Source: DASSQJ01 sp963772645 | Lineage (GTDB): Bacteria > Actinomycetota > Actinomycetes > Actinomycetales > Dermatophilaceae | DNA length: 64,000 bases | Assembly: GCA_963772645.1 (NCBI GenBank) | Contig: CAVYYD010000007.1 | Coordinates: 434,001 to 498,000 of the forward strand | Direction: 5' to 3' | Part shown: positions 18,918 to 28,912 of the stretch, one piece after another | Layout: the number at the start of each line of letters is the position of its first letter | Numbering within the stretch: position 1 is the stretch's first letter | Position numbers and translations under genes: made by a program | Notes under the pieces: model-generated | Databases searched by the model: none | What the model was told of the DNA's origin: nothing | Seen by the model: the letters and a program-made list of their open reading frames with translations, nothing else

Positions 18918-19000
18918 TGCCGGGAGCGGGACTTGAACCCGCACGCCCTCGCGGGCAGAGCATTTTGAGTGCTCCGTGTCTGCCGTTCCACCACCCCGGC
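18918..19000 (-). tRNA. tRNA-Leu (anticodon CAA)
   Basis: This is an 83-base class II tRNA. The acceptor stem GCCGGGG pairs with TCCCGGC, with discriminator A at 18918. The anticodon stem GAGCA/TGCTC closes the loop CTCAAAA, giving anticodon CAA (reads UUG). A long variable arm (TGCCCGCGAGGGCG) and a T arm GCGGG-TTCAAGT-CCCGC follow. CCA is not encoded. The next base is C and then the pdtaR ATG. Confidence 0.96.
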
Positions 19001-19013
19001 CGGGGGTGCGGTC

Positions 19014-19019
19014 AGCATA
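19014..19019 (-). promoter_or_regulatory. -10 box (TATGCT) for tRNA-Leu, and possibly pdtaR
   Basis: TATGCT ends 13 bases before the tRNA 5' end, in the 40-base gap after pyk. It is the only clear promoter upstream of both the tRNA and pdtaR. Confidence 0.4.
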
Positions 19020-19040
19020 CCGACGCTGCGCCAACGCCTT

Positions 19041-20501
19041 TCACGCCCGTCCGTCGCGCAGGTCCCCGTACGCCGGGGCCAGCCGGTTCTTCGCGTCGCC
19101 GACCCGGTGCACCCGCAGCGCGTTCGTCGAGCCGGGCAGGCCCGGGGGCGAGCCGGCGACGATGACGACGAGCTCGCCCTCCTTGACCCGTCCGAGCCCG
19201 AGCAGGATCTCGTCGACCTGCACGGCCATCTCGTCGGTGTGCTTGACGTGCGAGACGAGGAACGTCTCGACCCCCCAGGTGAGGGCGAGCTGGCTGCGGG
19301 TGGACTGGTTCGGGGTGAACGCGAGCATCGGGATGCTCGGGCGGACCCGGGCGAGCCGGCGCGCGGAGTCGCCGCTCTCGGTGAAGGTGATGAGGTAGCG
19401 GCAGCCGAGGAGCTCGCCGATCTCGGCGGCGGCGGCGGTGACCGCACCGCCCTTGGAGTTGGGCCGCGTGCCCAGCGGCCGGATCCGGTGCAGCCCGTGG
19501 GTCTCGGTGTTCTCGATGATCCGGGCCATCGTGCGGACGGTGGCGAAGGGGTTCTTCCCGATGCTCGTCTCACCGGAGAGCATCAGGGCGTCGGCGCCGT
19601 CGAGCACCGCGTTGGCGGCGTCCGAGGCCTCGGCCCGGGTGGGCCGGCTGTTCTCGACCATCGACTCGAGCACCTGGGTGGCGACGATCACCGGCTTGGC
19701 CCGCCGCCGCGCGATCTCGCAGGCCCGCTTCTGGACCAGCGGGACCTCCTCGAGCGGCATCTCGACCCCGAGGTCGCCGCGAGCCACCATCACGCCGTCG
19801 AACGCCCGGATGATCTCGTCGAGGTTCTCCACGGCCTGCGGCTTCTCGATCTTCGCGATGACCGGCACCCGGACACCGACCTCGTCCATGATCGCGTGGA
19901 CGTCGTCGATGTCGTCGGCGCTGCGGACGAAGGAGAGCGCGACCATGTCGACGCGGATCCGCAGGGCCCAGCGCAGGTCGTCCTTGTCCTTCTCCGACAT
20001 CGCCGGCACCGACACGGCGACCCCGGGCAGGTTGATGCCCTTGTTGTCGGACAGCGGGCCGCCCTCGAGGACCTGGCAGACGACGTCGGTCTCGGTGACC
20101 TCGGTGGCGATGAGGGCCAGCTTGCCGTCGTCGATGAGGATCCGGTCGCCCTCCTCGACGTCGCCGGGCAGGCCCGGGTAGGTCGTGCCCACGCAGTCCC
20201 GGTCACCGGGGACGTCACGGGTGGTGATCGTGAACGTCGCGCCCTTCTCGAGCTCGACCGGGCCGTCCTGGAACCGTCCGGTGCGGATCTTCGGGCCCTG
20301 CAGGTCGGCGAGGATGCCGACCGCGCGGCCGACGTCGTCGCTGGCCTGGCGCACGTCGCGGTAGACCCGCTCGTGGTCGGCGTGGCGGCCGTGGCTGAGG
20401 TTGAGGCGGGCGACGTCCATCCCGGCGCGGACGAGCTCGCGGAGGTTCTCCGCGGACGACGTGGCGGGTCCGAGAGTGCACACGATCTTGGCTCGACGCA
20501 T
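19041..20501 (-). CDS. pyk: Pyruvate kinase
   Basis: Pyruvate kinase converts phosphoenolpyruvate and ADP to pyruvate and ATP, ending glycolysis. The 486-residue protein has MRRAKIVCTLGPATSS at the N-terminus, MDVARLNLSHGRHADH (substrate Arg and Asn), ADLQGPKIRTG, the metal-binding MVARGDLGVEMPLEEVP and the signature KPVIVATQVLESM. The B domain and C-terminal regulatory domain are complete. TAGGCT lies exactly 7 bases before the ATG, predicting a leaderless mRNA. It follows gltD on the same strand after 64 bases but has its own promoter. Confidence 0.97.
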   Translation of the reverse strand: MRRAKIVCTLGPATSSAENLRELVRAGMDVARLNLSHGRHADHERVYRDVRQASDDVGRAVGILADLQGPKIRTGRFQDGPVELEKGATFTITTRDVPGDRDCVGTTYPGLPGDVEEGDRILIDDGKLALIATEVTETDVVCQVLEGGPLSDNKGINLPGVAVSVPAMSEKDKDDLRWALRIRVDMVALSFVRSADDIDDVHAIMDEVGVRVPVIAKIEKPQAVENLDEIIRAFDGVMVARGDLGVEMPLEEVPLVQKRACEIARRRAKPVIVATQVLESMVENSRPTRAEASDAANAVLDGADALMLSGETSIGKNPFATVRTMARIIENTETHGLHRIRPLGTRPNSKGGAVTAAAAEIGELLGCRYLITFTESGDSARRLARVRPSIPMLAFTPNQSTRSQLALTWGVETFLVSHVKHTDEMAVQVDEILLGLGRVKEGELVVIVAGSPPGLPGSTNALRVHRVGDAKNRLAPAYGDLRDGRA

Positions 20502-20508
20502 GGGATCG

Positions 20509-20514
20509 AGCCTA
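20509..20514 (-). promoter_or_regulatory. -10 box (TAGGCT) for pyk
   Basis: TAGGCT, then 7 bases (CGATCCC), then ATG at 20501: a leaderless configuration. Confidence 0.5.
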
Positions 20515-20565
20515 GTCGGGCCGGTGAGCCCGCCGTGACGCGGGCCACATCCCGGCCACCTCGGC

Positions 20566-22026
20566 TCAGACCACGAGAGGGCGGTCGGTCGGGTTGACCG
20601 GGCGCGGCAGCCGGGAGGGCTTGCCGGTGAGCCAGGCGTCGACCTCGTGCGCGACCGAGCGGCCCTCGGCGATCGCCCAGACGATGAGCGACTGGCCCCG
20701 ACCGGCGTCCCCGGCGACGAAGACGCCCGGGACGCTGGACATGAAGTGCCCGTCGCGGGCGACGTTCGTGCGCTCGTCCTTCTCGACGCCGAGCTGCTCG
20801 AGCAGGCCCTCGGCCTGCGGGCCGAGGAAGCCCATGGCCAGGAGCACGAGCTGGGCCGGGATCTCCCGCTCGCTGCCCTCGACCGCCTCGATGCCGGCCT
20901 CGCCCATCCGCACCTCGTGCAGGCGCAGCGCCCGCACCCGGCCGGAGTCGTCGCCGACGACCTCGCTGGTCGACACCGCGTACACCCGGTCGCCGCCCTC
21001 CTCGTGCGCCGAGGCGACCCGGAAGACCATCGGGTAGGTCGGCCACGGGTGGGCCGCGGCCCGGTCGGCCGGCGGCTGGGGCATGATCTCCAGGCTGGTC
21101 ACCGAGCGCGCCCCCTGGCGGTGCGCGGTGCCGATGCAGTCCGCGCCGGTGTCGCCGCCGCCGATGACGACGACGTCCTTGCCCTCGGCGGTCACCTGGC
21201 CCTCGACCGCCTGCCCGCGCGCCACCCGGTTCGCCGGCGGCAGGAAGTCCATGGCCTGCATGACGCCGTCGAGCTCCCGGCCGGGGACGGGCAGGTCACG
21301 CGGGACGGTGGACCCGACGGCGACGACGACGGCGTCGTAGCGCTTGCGCAGGTCCTTGCCGGTCAGGTGCCGGCCGACCTCGACGCCGGTGCGGAACCGG
21401 GTGCCCTCGGACTTCATCTGGGCGATCCGCCGGTCGAGGACGGACTTCTCCATCTTGAACTCCGGGATGCCGTAGCGCAGCAGGCCGCCGGGCTGGTCGG
21501 CGCGCTCGTAGACGGCGACGGTGTGGCCGGCGCGGGTCAGCTGCTGGGCGGCGGCCAGGCCGGCCGGTCCGGAGCCGACGACGGCGACGGTCTTGCCGGA
21601 GAGCCGCTCGGGCGCCTCGGGCTGGACGATGCCGTTCTCGAAGGCCCGGTCCACGATGGTGACCTCGACCTGCTTGATCGTCACCGGCGGCTGGTTGATG
21701 CCCAGCACGCACGCCGACTCGCACGGGGCCGGGCAGAGCCGGCCGGTGAACTCGGGGAAGTTGTTCGTCGCGTGCAGGCGGTCCATGGCCTGGCGCCACT
21801 CCCCCCGCCACGCGAGGTCGTTCCACTCGGGGATCAGGTTCCCGAGCGGACAGCCGCTGTGGCAGAACGGGATGCCGCAGTCCATGCACCGGCCGGCCTG
21901 CCGCTGCAGCTCGGGGACCGGCTGCGGCTCGTAGACCTCCTTCCAGTCCCGGATCCGCACCGGGACCGGTCGCCGCCGCGGCAGCTCGCGCTCACGGGTC
22001 CGCAGAAAGCCCTGGGGGTCAGCCAC
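20566..22026 (-). CDS. gltD: Glutamate synthase (NADPH), small subunit
   Basis: GltD feeds electrons from NADPH through FAD to the large subunit GltB for glutamate synthesis from glutamine and 2-oxoglutarate. The 486-residue protein has two N-terminal Cys clusters for 4Fe-4S centres (CMDCGIPFCHSGCPLGN and CPAPCESACVLG). The FAD fold is VAVVGSGPAGLAAAQQL and the NADPH fold is VVVIGGGDTGADC. The C-terminal VPGVFVAGDAGRGQSLIVWA completes the FAD site. The GTG start overlaps the gltB end by 8 bases, so the two are coupled for equal production. The length is normal. Confidence 0.96.
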   Translation of the reverse strand: MADPQGFLRTRERELPRRRPVPVRIRDWKEVYEPQPVPELQRQAGRCMDCGIPFCHSGCPLGNLIPEWNDLAWRGEWRQAMDRLHATNNFPEFTGRLCPAPCESACVLGINQPPVTIKQVEVTIVDRAFENGIVQPEAPERLSGKTVAVVGSGPAGLAAAQQLTRAGHTVAVYERADQPGGLLRYGIPEFKMEKSVLDRRIAQMKSEGTRFRTGVEVGRHLTGKDLRKRYDAVVVAVGSTVPRDLPVPGRELDGVMQAMDFLPPANRVARGQAVEGQVTAEGKDVVVIGGGDTGADCIGTAHRQGARSVTSLEIMPQPPADRAAAHPWPTYPMVFRVASAHEEGGDRVYAVSTSEVVGDDSGRVRALRLHEVRMGEAGIEAVEGSEREIPAQLVLLAMGFLGPQAEGLLEQLGVEKDERTNVARDGHFMSSVPGVFVAGDAGRGQSLIVWAIAEGRSVAHEVDAWLTGKPSRLPRPVNPTDRPLVV

Positions 22027-25000
22027 GGGACGCCTCCATGATCCGCTCCCACACCTGGGGGCCGTCGGGGTCGAGTCCTTCGGCCGCGGCCTTGGACCGC
22101 ACGTCGAGGACGCGCTGGTAGTCGCGGGGCAGGACGAGGGTGAAGGCCGAGCGGGCGGCGGCCCAGTCGGCGAGGAGCCGGGCGGCGACCGCGGAGTCGG
22201 TCCACCGCAGGTGCCGTTCGAGCAGGTCGTGGACGACGAGCTCGTCCTCGGCGCGCAGCGGCAGGACGTCGACGAGCTCACGGTTGACCTGGGCCGGGTC
22301 GAGGTCGAGGACGTACGCCACGCCCCCCGACATCCCGGCCGCGACGTTGCGGCCGGTGGGCCCGAGGATGAGCGCCGTCCCGCCGGTCATGTACTCGAGG
22401 CCGTGGTCGCCGACGCCCTCGACCACCGCCGTGGCCCCGGAGTTGCGGACGCAGAACCGCTCCCCGACCCGGCCACGGAGGAACACCTCGCCCGGAGGTG
22501 GCGCCGTACCCGATGACGTTGCCGCCGATGACGTTCTCCTCGGCGACGAGGGCCGAGCCGGGCGCCGGCCGGACGACGACCCGGCCGCCGGAGAGGCCCT
22601 TGGCGACGTAGTCGTTCGCGTCGCCCTCGAGCCGCAGCGTGATCCCGGCGGGCAGGAACGCGCCGAAGCTCTGCCCGGCCGAGCCGGTCAGGGTGATGTC
22701 GATCGTGCCGTCGGGCAGGCCCTGGGGGTGGGCCTTGGTGACCTCGTGGCCGAGCATCGTTCCGACGGTCCGGTTGACGTTGCGGACCGCGAACCGGGCC
22801 GTCACCGGGGCGCCGTTGTCGATCGCGTCGCGGGCGGCCGCGATGAGCTGGTGGTCCAGCGCCTTCTCCAGCCCGTGGTCCTGCCCGACCCGGTGCCGGA
22901 TGCCGGACCCGTCCGGGCTCTCGACCCGGGCCAGGACGGGGGCGAGGTCGAGCCCGGAGGCCTTCCAGTGGGCCACGGCCTTGCGGGTGTCCAGGTACTG
23001 GATCTGGCCGACGGCCTCCTCGAGGGTGCGGAAGCCCAGGGCGGCGAGGTGCTCGCGCACCTCCTGCGCGACGTACTCGAAGAAGGTCTCGACGAACTCC
23101 GGCGACCCGGAGAAGCGGGCCCGCAGCTCCGGGTTCTGGGTGGCGATCCCGACAGGGCAGGTGTCGAGGTGGCAGACCCGCATGAGGATGCAGCCCGAGA
23201 CGACGAGCGGGGCGGTGGCGAACCCGTACTCCTCGGCGCCGAGCAGGGCCGCGATGACGACGTCCCGGCCGGTCTTGATCTGCCCGTCGACCTGGACGAC
23301 GATCCGGTCGCGCAGCCCGTTGAGGACCAGGGTCTGCTGGGTCTCGGCCAGGCCGAGCTCCCAGGGGCCACCCGCGTGCTTGAGGCTGGTCAGCGGCGAG
23401 GCGCCGGTCCCACCGTCGTGCCCGGAGATGAGCACGACGTCGGCGTGCGCCTTGGACACCCCGGCCGCGACCGTCCCGACCCCCACCTCGGAGACGAGCT
23501 TGACGTGGATGCGAGCCTGCGGGTTGGCGTTCTTCAGGTCGTGGATCAGCTGGGCGAGGTCCTCGATGGAGTAGATGTCGTGGTGCGGCGGGGGCGAGAT
23601 GAGCCCCACCCCGGGCGTGGAGTGCCGGGTCCGCGCCACCCACGGGTAGACCTTGGCGCCGGGCAGCTGACCGCCCTCACCCGGCTTGGCACCCTGGGCC
23701 ATCTTGATCTGGATGTCGTCGGCATTGGTGAGGTAGAGCGAGGTGACCCCGAACCGGCCGGAGGCCACCTGCTTGATCGCCGAGCGGCGCACCGGGTCCA
23801 TGAGCCGGTCGGGGTCCTCCCCGCCCTCGCCGGTGTTCGAGCGGGCCTTGAGGCGGTTCATCGCGACGGCGAGCGTCTCGTGCGCCTCCTGGCTGATCGA
23901 GCCGTAGCTCATCGCCCCGGTGGAGAAGCGCTTGATGATCTCCTCGACCGGCTCGACCTCCTCGATCGGCACCGGCGGGCGCGGCTCGGCGCCGCCGAGC
24001 TCGAAGAGCCCGCGCAGGGTCATCAGCCGTCCGGACTGCTCGTCGATCCGCTGGGTGTACTGCTTGAAGACGTCGTAACGGCGCTGCCGGGTGGCGTGCT
24101 GCAGCCGGAAGACGGTCTCGGGGTCGAAGAGGTGCGGCTCGCCCTCGCGGCGCCACTGGTACTCCCCGCCGACGAGCAGCTTGCGGTGCGCGAGCCGGAT
24201 GCCGTCGGGCGGGTAGGCCATCGCGTGCCGGGCCGCGGCCTCGGCGGCCAGGACGTCGAGGCCGATGCCGCCGAGCTGGGTGACGGTCCCGGTGAAGAAC
24301 TCGTCGACGAGCCGCTGGGAGAGCCCGACCGCCTCGAAGACCTGGGCGCCCCGGTAGGAGGCGACGGTCGAGATGCCCATCTTCGACATCACCTTCAGGA
24401 CACCCTTGCCGAGCGCCTTGATGAGGTTGGCGACCGCCTTCTCCTCGGTGACCTCGGTGATCATCCCGCTGCGGACCATGTCCTCGACCGTCTCCATCGC
24501 GAGGTACGGGTTGATCGCGGCGGCGCCGTAGCCGACGAGGAGGGCCACGTGGTGCACCTCGCGCACGTCTCCGGCCTCGACGACGAGGCCGACCTGGGTG
24601 CGGGTCTTCTCGCGGATCAGGTGGTGGTGGACGGCGGAGGTGAGCAGCAGCGAGGGGATGGGGGCGGTGTCGCGGTCGGAGTCGCGGTCGGAGAGGACGA
24701 CGAACCGCGCACCGCCGGCGATGGCCGCCGAGACCTCGGCGAAGATCTCGCCCAGCCGCGCCCGCAGCGCCGGCTCCCCGCCGCTGACGTCGTAGGTCCC
24801 GCGGACCACGACGGTCTCGAACCCGGGCAGGTCGCCGTCGGCGTTGACGTGGACGATCTTGGCGAGCTCGTCGTTGTCGATGACCGGGAATGGCAGGAGC
24901 ACCTGCCGGGCGTGCGCCGGGTTGGCGTCGAGCAGGTTGCCCTCGGGCCCGATCGTCGCCCCGAGCGAGGTGACGAGCTCCTCGCGGATGGCGTCCAGCG

Positions 25001-26561
25001 GCGGGTTGGTCACCTGGGCGAAGAGCTGGGTGAAGTAGTCGAAGACGAGCCTGGGCCGGTCGGAGAGGACCGCGATCGGGGTGTCGGTGCCCATCGAGCC
25101 CAGGGCCTCGCCCCCGGTGCGGGCCATCGGCGCCAGGATGACCTTGAGCTCCTCCTCGGTGTACCCGAAGGTGCGCTGGCGGCGCGCCACCGAGGCCGCG
25201 GTGTGGATGATGTGCTCGCGCTCGGGCAGGTCCTCGAGGTGGATGAGACCGGCGTGCAGCCACTCCTCGTAGGGGTGCTCGGCGGCGAGCCCGGACTTGA
25301 CCTCCTCGTCGCCGACGATCCGACCGGCCGCGGTGTCGACGAGGAACATCCGCCCGGGCTGGAGCCGGCCGCGACGCACGACGTGCTCGGGCTCGAGGTC
25401 GAGGACCCCGGCCTCGGAGGCGAGGACGACGAGCCCGTCGTCGGTGACCCAGTACCGGCCGGGGCGCAACCCGTTGCGGTCGAGCACGGCACCGACGAGG
25501 GTGCCGTCGGTGAAGCAGACGTTCGCGGGGCCGTCCCACGGCTCCATGAAGGTGGAGTGGAACTCGTAGAAGGCCTTGCGGGCCGGGTCCATCGACTCGT
25601 GGTTCTCCCAGGCCTCCGGGATCATCATGAGGACGGCGTGCGGCAGCGACCGGCCGCCGAGGTGGAGCAGCTCGAGGACCTCGTCGAAGGACGCGGAGTC
25701 GGAGGCCCCGTCGCTGCAGACCGGGAAGACCCGGGAGAGGTCGCCGGGGATGACCTCGGAGCTCAGCTGGCTCTCCCGGGCGTGCATCCAGTTGCGGTTG
25801 CCCTTGACGGTGTTGATCTCGCCGTTGTGCGCGATGAGCCGGTACGGGTGGGCGAGCGGCCAGCTCGGGAAGGTGTTCGTCGAGAACCGCGAGTGGACCA
25901 GCGCCAGCTCGGTGGCGAAGCGCTCGTCGGACAGGTCGGGGAAGAACGGCTCGAGCTGGCCGGTGGTCAGCATCCCCTTGTAGACCACGGTGCGCGCGGA
26001 CAGCGAGGGGAAGTAGACCTCGGCCTCGCGCTCGGCCCGCTTGCGCAGGGCGAACGCGACCCGGTCCAGCTCGATCCCGGCGAGCCCGGCATCGGAGGAG
26101 ACGAAGAGCTGGCGGAAGAACGGCATCGTCGCTCGGGCGGCCTCGCCGACGAGGTCGGCGACGACGGGCACGTCCCGCCAGGCGAGGACCCGCAGGCCCT
26201 CCTCGGCGGCGAGGGTCTCGATCCGGGCCACCGCGGCGGCGCGCTCGGACTCCTGCACCGGCAGGTAGGCCATCCCGGCGGCGTAGGCGCCCGCCGGTGG
26301 CAGCTCGGCGTCGAGGACGGCCCGGAAGAAGGCGTCCGGGACCTGGCTGAGGATGCCGGCCCCGTCGCCGACGAGCGGGTCGGCACCGGTGGCGCCGCGG
26401 TGGTCGAGGTTGCGCAGCGCGTCGAGGGCGTGGACGACGACGTCATGGCCGGCGCTCCCCCGCATCGTCGCCACCATGGCGACCCCGCAGGCGTCGTGCT
26501 CGTGCTCGCGGCGGTAGAGCCCGACGTCGGCCGGGTGGGCGGAGAAGCGGGCGACGGTCAC
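22019..26561 (-). CDS. gltB: Glutamate synthase large subunit, one base inserted near the 3' end as sequenced
   Basis: GltB carries out the amidotransferase and synthase halves of glutamate synthase. The N-terminal class II amidotransferase has its nucleophile Cys at HEHDACGVAMVATMRG. The FMN/synthase domain includes GEGGEDPDR and GHDGGTGASP, and the 3Fe-4S Cys cluster is CILMRVCHLDTCPVGI. The C-terminal beta-helix runs on in another frame (VFLRGRVGERFCVRNSG to the stop at 22019). The break is one extra base at 22491-22493 (TCCGGGCGAG where TCCGGCGAG would keep frame). Corrected, it has about 1513 residues, the normal size. The rest is intact, so a sequence error is likely. Confidence 0.93.
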
Positions 26562-26574
26562 GTCGGATCACCGT

Positions 26575-26599
26575 CCTCGGGGTCGTCGGCACCCCGAGG
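26575..26599 (-). promoter_or_regulatory. Hairpin in the gltB leader
   Basis: CCTCGGGGT and ACCCCGAGG form a perfect 9-bp stem with a 7-base loop, ending 13 bases before the gltB GTG. The only purine-rich stretch near the start (GAGG) lies in its 3' arm. It could limit ribosome access, but no regulator or ligand is suggested by the sequence. Confidence 0.3.
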
Positions 26600-26649
26600 G
26601 GGCCGGGCGCGGCAAGGTCAGGCGCGGACGTCGATGGCCACGTCCCGTC

Positions 26650-26655
26650 ATGCTA
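26650..26655 (-). promoter_or_regulatory. -10 box (TAGCAT) upstream of gltB
   Basis: TAGCAT lies about 88 bases before the gltB start, in the 129-base gap after lgt. It would give a leader of roughly 80 bases that includes the hairpin at 26575-26599. No convincing -35 is seen. Confidence 0.35.
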
Positions 26656-26690
26656 GCCATGCCGTCCGCTGTCTTGCTATTCGAGCGGTG

Positions 26691-27575
26691 CTATCCCACA
26701 TCCTGGGACTCGCTCCGGCTTCGGTCGGGCTCGCCGGCATCGGGGCGCTCGGCGCGCCGGGCCCGGCGGCCGGTGTACCAGAAGATCCACACCCCGAGGA
26801 GGAAGACGACGATGCTGGTCCACACGTTGAGCCGCTGGCCGAAGATGAGCTCGGCCCGGTCGGTCCGGAGCTTCTCGACGATGATCCGGCCCACCGGGTA
26901 CCCCGCGACGTAGAGGCCGAGGAGCTGGCCGGGCACCAGGCTGCGGCGCCGGTCGACCCGGAGGAGCACGATCCCGAGGACGACGAGGAACACCGACTCG
27001 TAGAGGAAGGTCGGCTGGAAGATGCCGGCGACCACCGGGTGGCCGGCCGAGTCGGTGACCGCACGTCCGGCTGCCTGGTCCCACTCGTAGACCCGCAGCC
27101 CCCACGGAGCGGTCGTCGGGCCGCCGTGCAGCTCGTTGTTGAACCAGTTGCCCCACCGGCCGATGGCTTGGGCGAAGGTGATCCCGGGCACCGCCGCGTC
27201 GGCGAAGTCGAGGAAGGCCACACCGTGCCGGCGGCACCCGATCAGCCCGCCGACCGCGCCGAGGGCCACCGCCCCCCAGATGCCGAGCCCGCCGTTCCAG
27301 ATCTTCAGGGCGTCGAGCGGGTGCCCGCCCTGGCCCCAGTACGGCTCCGGGGTGGTGACCACGTGGTAGAGCCGGCCCCCGACGATCCCGAAGATCACCG
27401 CCCAGCCGGCGATGTCCATGACCGTGCCCGGTTCGTACCCGCGGGCCTCGAGCCGCCGGCCGGTGAGCCAGACGGCGAGGACGATCCCGGCGAGGATGCA
27501 CAGGGCATACATCCGGATCGGCAGCGGCCCCAGGTGCAGCACCCCGACGGTGGGGCTGGGCAGGTAGGTGCTCAC
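26691..27575 (-). CDS. lgt: Prolipoprotein diacylglyceryl transferase
   Basis: Lgt transfers diacylglycerol from phosphatidylglycerol to the lipobox Cys of prolipoproteins at the membrane. The 294-residue protein has about seven hydrophobic segments. The Lgt signature is GRWGNWFNNELHGGPT (about residues 142-157), with the catalytic His/Tyr context LYHVV and FQPTFLYESVF. The polar C-terminal tail (about 25 residues) is typical of actinobacteria. GTG at 27575 begins MSTYLPSPTVGVLHLGPLPI. It follows the DsbA-like gene by 40 bases on the same strand, so it is likely the last gene of the trp-associated transcript. Confidence 0.95.
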   Translation of the reverse strand: MSTYLPSPTVGVLHLGPLPIRMYALCILAGIVLAVWLTGRRLEARGYEPGTVMDIAGWAVIFGIVGGRLYHVVTTPEPYWGQGGHPLDALKIWNGGLGIWGAVALGAVGGLIGCRRHGVAFLDFADAAVPGITFAQAIGRWGNWFNNELHGGPTTAPWGLRVYEWDQAAGRAVTDSAGHPVVAGIFQPTFLYESVFLVVLGIVLLRVDRRRSLVPGQLLGLYVAGYPVGRIIVEKLRTDRAELIFGQRLNVWTSIVVFLLGVWIFWYTGRRARRAERPDAGEPDRSRSESQDVG

Positions 27576-27615
27576 GCGTCCTCCCGCGGCCCGCGCCGGG
27601 CCGGGGCCGGTGCCC

Positions 27616-28386
27616 TCACTTCGTCGCGGCCGTGACGGCCTGGGTGAACGCGTCGGGGGTGGCGATCTTCGCGGTGTCCTGGATCGTGCCGTTGATGGCG
27701 ATGGTGGGGGTGCCCTGGAAGCCGCTGAGCTTGAAGGCGGCGTCGTTCACGGACGAGACGTACTTGGTGTACGTGCCGTCGGCGACGCACTGCTTCCACG
27801 TCGTCAGGGCCGGCCCGGTGATGCCGGCGCTCGCGGCCCACGAGTCCAGGCGAGCCTGGGCGACGTCCTGGCCCTCGGGGGCCTGGTCGGCGTAGACGGC
27901 GTTGTGGAAGTCGAGGAACTTGCCGTCCGCGGCGGCGCAGAACGCGCCGTTGGCGGCGGGCGTGGAGTTCTGCGCCCCGGTCTTGTCGTCGAGGAAGTTC
28001 AGGACGTGGTAGCGCAGCTCGATCTTGCCCTGCTGGGCCAGGCCCTCGACGGTGGGCCCCATCGCCGCCTCGAACTGGGCGCAGATCGGGCACTGGAAGT
28101 CCTCGTAGACGTCGACCACCGGGGCGCCGGAGACCAGCGTGGCGTCCGGGTAGACCCGGTAGCCCTCGCCCATCGACGTGCCGGGCGGGGTCGCGGTGCT
28201 CGTGCCCACGGCGGCCTGCTTCTTCGACTCCGACCAGACGACACCGGCGACCACGGCGACGATCGCGACGACGACGACGACGGTCGCGACGACGATCTTG
28301 TTCGCGCCCCCGCCGCCGGACTTCTGGGCGGCCTGGATCTTGGCCTGGCGGGAGGTCGCCGGGGACCCGGTCGAGTTCTTGGCCAT
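27616..28386 (-). CDS. Membrane-anchored DsbA-like thiol-disulfide oxidoreductase
   Basis: This 256-residue protein has one N-terminal membrane anchor (about residues 30-52, KIVVATVVVVVAIVAVVAGV) and an external thioredoxin-fold domain with the active site FQCPICAQF (Cys pair around residues 98-101). A second Cys pair lies further on (AFCAAADG and WKQCVADG), and the cis-Pro loop is GTPTIAING. It would form or shuffle disulfides in exported proteins. It begins 16 bases after the MauE-like gene, which encodes the kind of membrane partner that recycles such enzymes. The start is the ATG of MAKNSTGSPATSRQAK; an upstream extension is unsupported. Confidence 0.9.
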   Translation of the reverse strand: MAKNSTGSPATSRQAKIQAAQKSGGGGANKIVVATVVVVVAIVAVVAGVVWSESKKQAAVGTSTATPPGTSMGEGYRVYPDATLVSGAPVVDVYEDFQCPICAQFEAAMGPTVEGLAQQGKIELRYHVLNFLDDKTGAQNSTPAANGAFCAAADGKFLDFHNAVYADQAPEGQDVAQARLDSWAASAGITGPALTTWKQCVADGTYTKYVSSVNDAAFKLSGFQGTPTIAINGTIQDTAKIATPDAFTQAVTAATK

Positions 28387-28402
28387 CGTCCTGGTGTGCC
28401 TT

Positions 28403-28912
28403 TCAGTGTCCGAAGAGGATGCGGTCGAGCGATGCGAGGGAGCGTGGGCGCCACCAGAGCCAGGCCCCCGCGAGGGCGAAGGCGGCGTCCCGGGCGATCT
28501 CCTGAGGGTACTTCGTCTCGTCGACGCCGATCTGGCCCCCACCGCCGAAGCAGCCGCAGTCGATGGCCAGGCCCCGCGCCCACGCCTGGGAGATGCCGAT
28601 GACGAAGGCCACCATGAGCAGCGTCGAGACCACCGCCACCGGCCGGGTGAACAGCCCGAGGACGAGCAGGACGCCGAGGACGACCTCGAGGAAGGGCAGC
28701 GCCAGGCCGACGACGTTGGCGACGCCGAGCGGCATCAGCTCGTAGGCCTGGACGGCGCGCTGGCTGGTCAGCGGGTGCCCGACCTTCGCCGCGCCGGCCC
28801 AGATGAGGACGACGCCGAGGAACACCCGGGCGAGCAGCCCGAGGAGGTCGAGGACGCGGTCGCGGCGGGCCCGGGCCTGCTCGTCGGTCGGCGGCTCGGT
28901 GGTCGTCGTCAC
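28403..28912 (-). CDS. MauE/DoxX-family redox-associated membrane protein
   Basis: This 169-residue protein with four hydrophobic segments (LLARVFLGVVLIWAGAAKVG, VVGLALPFLEVVLGVLLVLG and two more) belongs to the MauE/DoxX superfamily. It carries the MauE-type Cys pair in AIDCGCFGGGGQIG. MauE proteins supply oxidant or reductant for disulfide formation outside the cytoplasm, and the next gene is a DsbA-like oxidoreductase. The GTG start overlaps the trpA stop (GTGA), so its synthesis is coupled to tryptophan enzymes. The direction of electron flow is not evident. Confidence 0.85.
   Translation of the reverse strand: MTTTTEPPTDEQARARRDRVLDLLGLLARVFLGVVLIWAGAAKVGHPLTSQRAVQAYELMPLGVANVVGLALPFLEVVLGVLLVLGLFTRPVAVVSTLLMVAFVIGISQAWARGLAIDCGCFGGGGQIGVDETKYPQEIARDAAFALAGAWLWWRPRSLASLDRILFGH

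Noticed and set aside
22140..27635. Very long open frame on the plus strand opposite gltB and lgt
   Set aside because: It is the antisense shadow of well-conserved minus-strand genes in high-GC DNA; its composition is low-complexity and it has no recognisable domain.
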